Shown in pieces: positions 63,813 to 64,000 of a stretch of 64,000 nt of DNA (the stretch's first letter is position 1; each line of letters opens with the position of its first letter). This DNA comes from JAIRVZ01 sp031553755 (GTDB lineage Bacteria; Bacteroidota; Bacteroidia; Bacteroidales; Azobacteroidaceae). The translations under genes were made by a program, and so were the position numbers. The stretch covers positions 21,082 through 85,081 of the forward strand of contig JAVBKZ010000033.1 of assembly GCA_031553755.1 (NCBI GenBank). The letters are read 5' to 3'. The notes under the pieces are model-generated. The model had not been told where the DNA came from. It did not search any database and saw nothing but the letters and a program-made list of their open reading frames with translations.

Positions 63813-63853
63813 GAGTTATAACTCTTTTATTGCCGTCAGTTTAAACTAACGGC
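63811..63853. repeat. Two palindromes after fucP
   Basis: AAGAGTTATAACTCTT (63811-63826) is a perfect palindrome overlapping the fucP stop. GCCGT and ACGGC flanking AGTTTAAACT (63832-63853) form a second near-perfect hairpin. Neither has a long T-run on the plus strand. Confidence 0.6.
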
Positions 63854-63870
63854 AAAGGAATATAATGCAA

Positions 63871-63904
63871 AAAAGGCCGCCTCAAATATTTGAGATGGCC
63901 TTTC
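63871..63904. terminator. Bidirectional terminator between fucP and a convergent gene
   Basis: AAAGGCC (63872-63878) and GGCCTTT (63897-63903) flank CTCAAATATTTGAG (63881-63894). The A and T runs on the two sides suit termination from both strands. Confidence 0.75.
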
Positions 63905-63933
63905 TGCTATTTACAATGAATGGAATATCTATT

Positions 63934-64000
63934 TTATTTTTTCAATACTTTTTGTGAACTTACAGAACCGTCTGTATAGATTGTTTTTTCGATTACAATT
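63934..64000 (-). CDS. C-terminal tail of a T9SS-sorted protein (5' part beyond window)
   Basis: On the minus strand the frame ending at TAA 63934-63936 reads IVIEKTIYTDGSVSSQKVLKK. The GSVSSQKVLKK ending is a classic type A T9SS C-terminal sorting-domain end. The rest of the gene lies to the right of the window. It converges on fucP across the terminator region. Confidence 0.7.
   Translation of the reverse strand, partial: IVIEKTIYTDGSVSSQKVLKK

Overview
The window looks like a chromosomal segment of an AT-rich member of the Bacteroidota, most likely order Bacteroidales. The evidence is a SusC/SusD pair, type IX secretion (T9SS) C-terminal sorting tails on three surface proteins, many TAnnTTTG-type -7 promoter elements, the yceD-rpmF-fabH-era and rpsF-rpsR-rplI gene orders, a Bacteroides-type EF-G paralogue and a Bacteroides-style L-fucose operon. 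The species cannot be named from the sequence.

Bases 1-26,700 (minus strand) are a surface polysaccharide locus. From its promoter end it holds rmlC, rmlA, a Gfo/Idh/MocA sugar dehydrogenase and a small unknown protein. An ABC export pair (Wzm and Wzt) follows, with a GxxExxY gene wedged between its two members. A fucosyltransferase-like enzyme and a GT2 come next. After an interruption there is a tight run of GT2 and GT4 enzymes, UDP-galactopyranose mutase, a PIG-L deacetylase, a CelD-type acyltransferase and a GT2-GNAT fusion cut by the left edge. Many of these genes overlap by 4-20 bases. The locus is split at about 12.6-19.2 kb by an accessory island: three AAA-type ATPases, a Fic protein, an AlbA/Schlafen-type ATP-binding gene killed by an internal stop, and what looks like the scar of a further ATPase gene. 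Two glycosyltransferase genes carry in-frame palindromic elements.

Bases 26,800-41,300 are mostly housekeeping: a decayed Rpn/PD-(D/E)XK gene, era, fabH, rpmF, yceD, a sensor kinase, a zinc-ribbon protein, a type II NADH dehydrogenase, dnaB, a 1501-residue four-module GLUG surface protein with a T9SS tail, and the S6-S18-L9 ribosomal operon.

Bases 41,400-48,700 hold a broken small secreted protein, a DUF4294 protein and a three-gene envelope operon that pairs outer-membrane barrels with helix-hairpin-helix (HHH) DNA-binding-type domains. They end with an EF-G2-like factor that lacks the catalytic switch-II histidine.

Bases 49,000-63,900 are a fucose/fucosylated-glycan utilisation locus. It contains SusC/SusD, a divergent AraC regulator, FucO, FucI, a secreted GH95 alpha-L-fucosidase with two N-terminal lectin-like modules and a T9SS tail, a RhaM-type mutarotase, a FucA-like aldolase and the FucP symporter. 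The expected logic is glycan capture, fucose release, uptake, isomerisation, aldol cleavage and lactaldehyde reduction. The fuculokinase step is missing from the window. The right edge cuts into another T9SS-tailed gene on the minus strand. No tRNA, rRNA, CRISPR array or intact insertion sequence was recognised.
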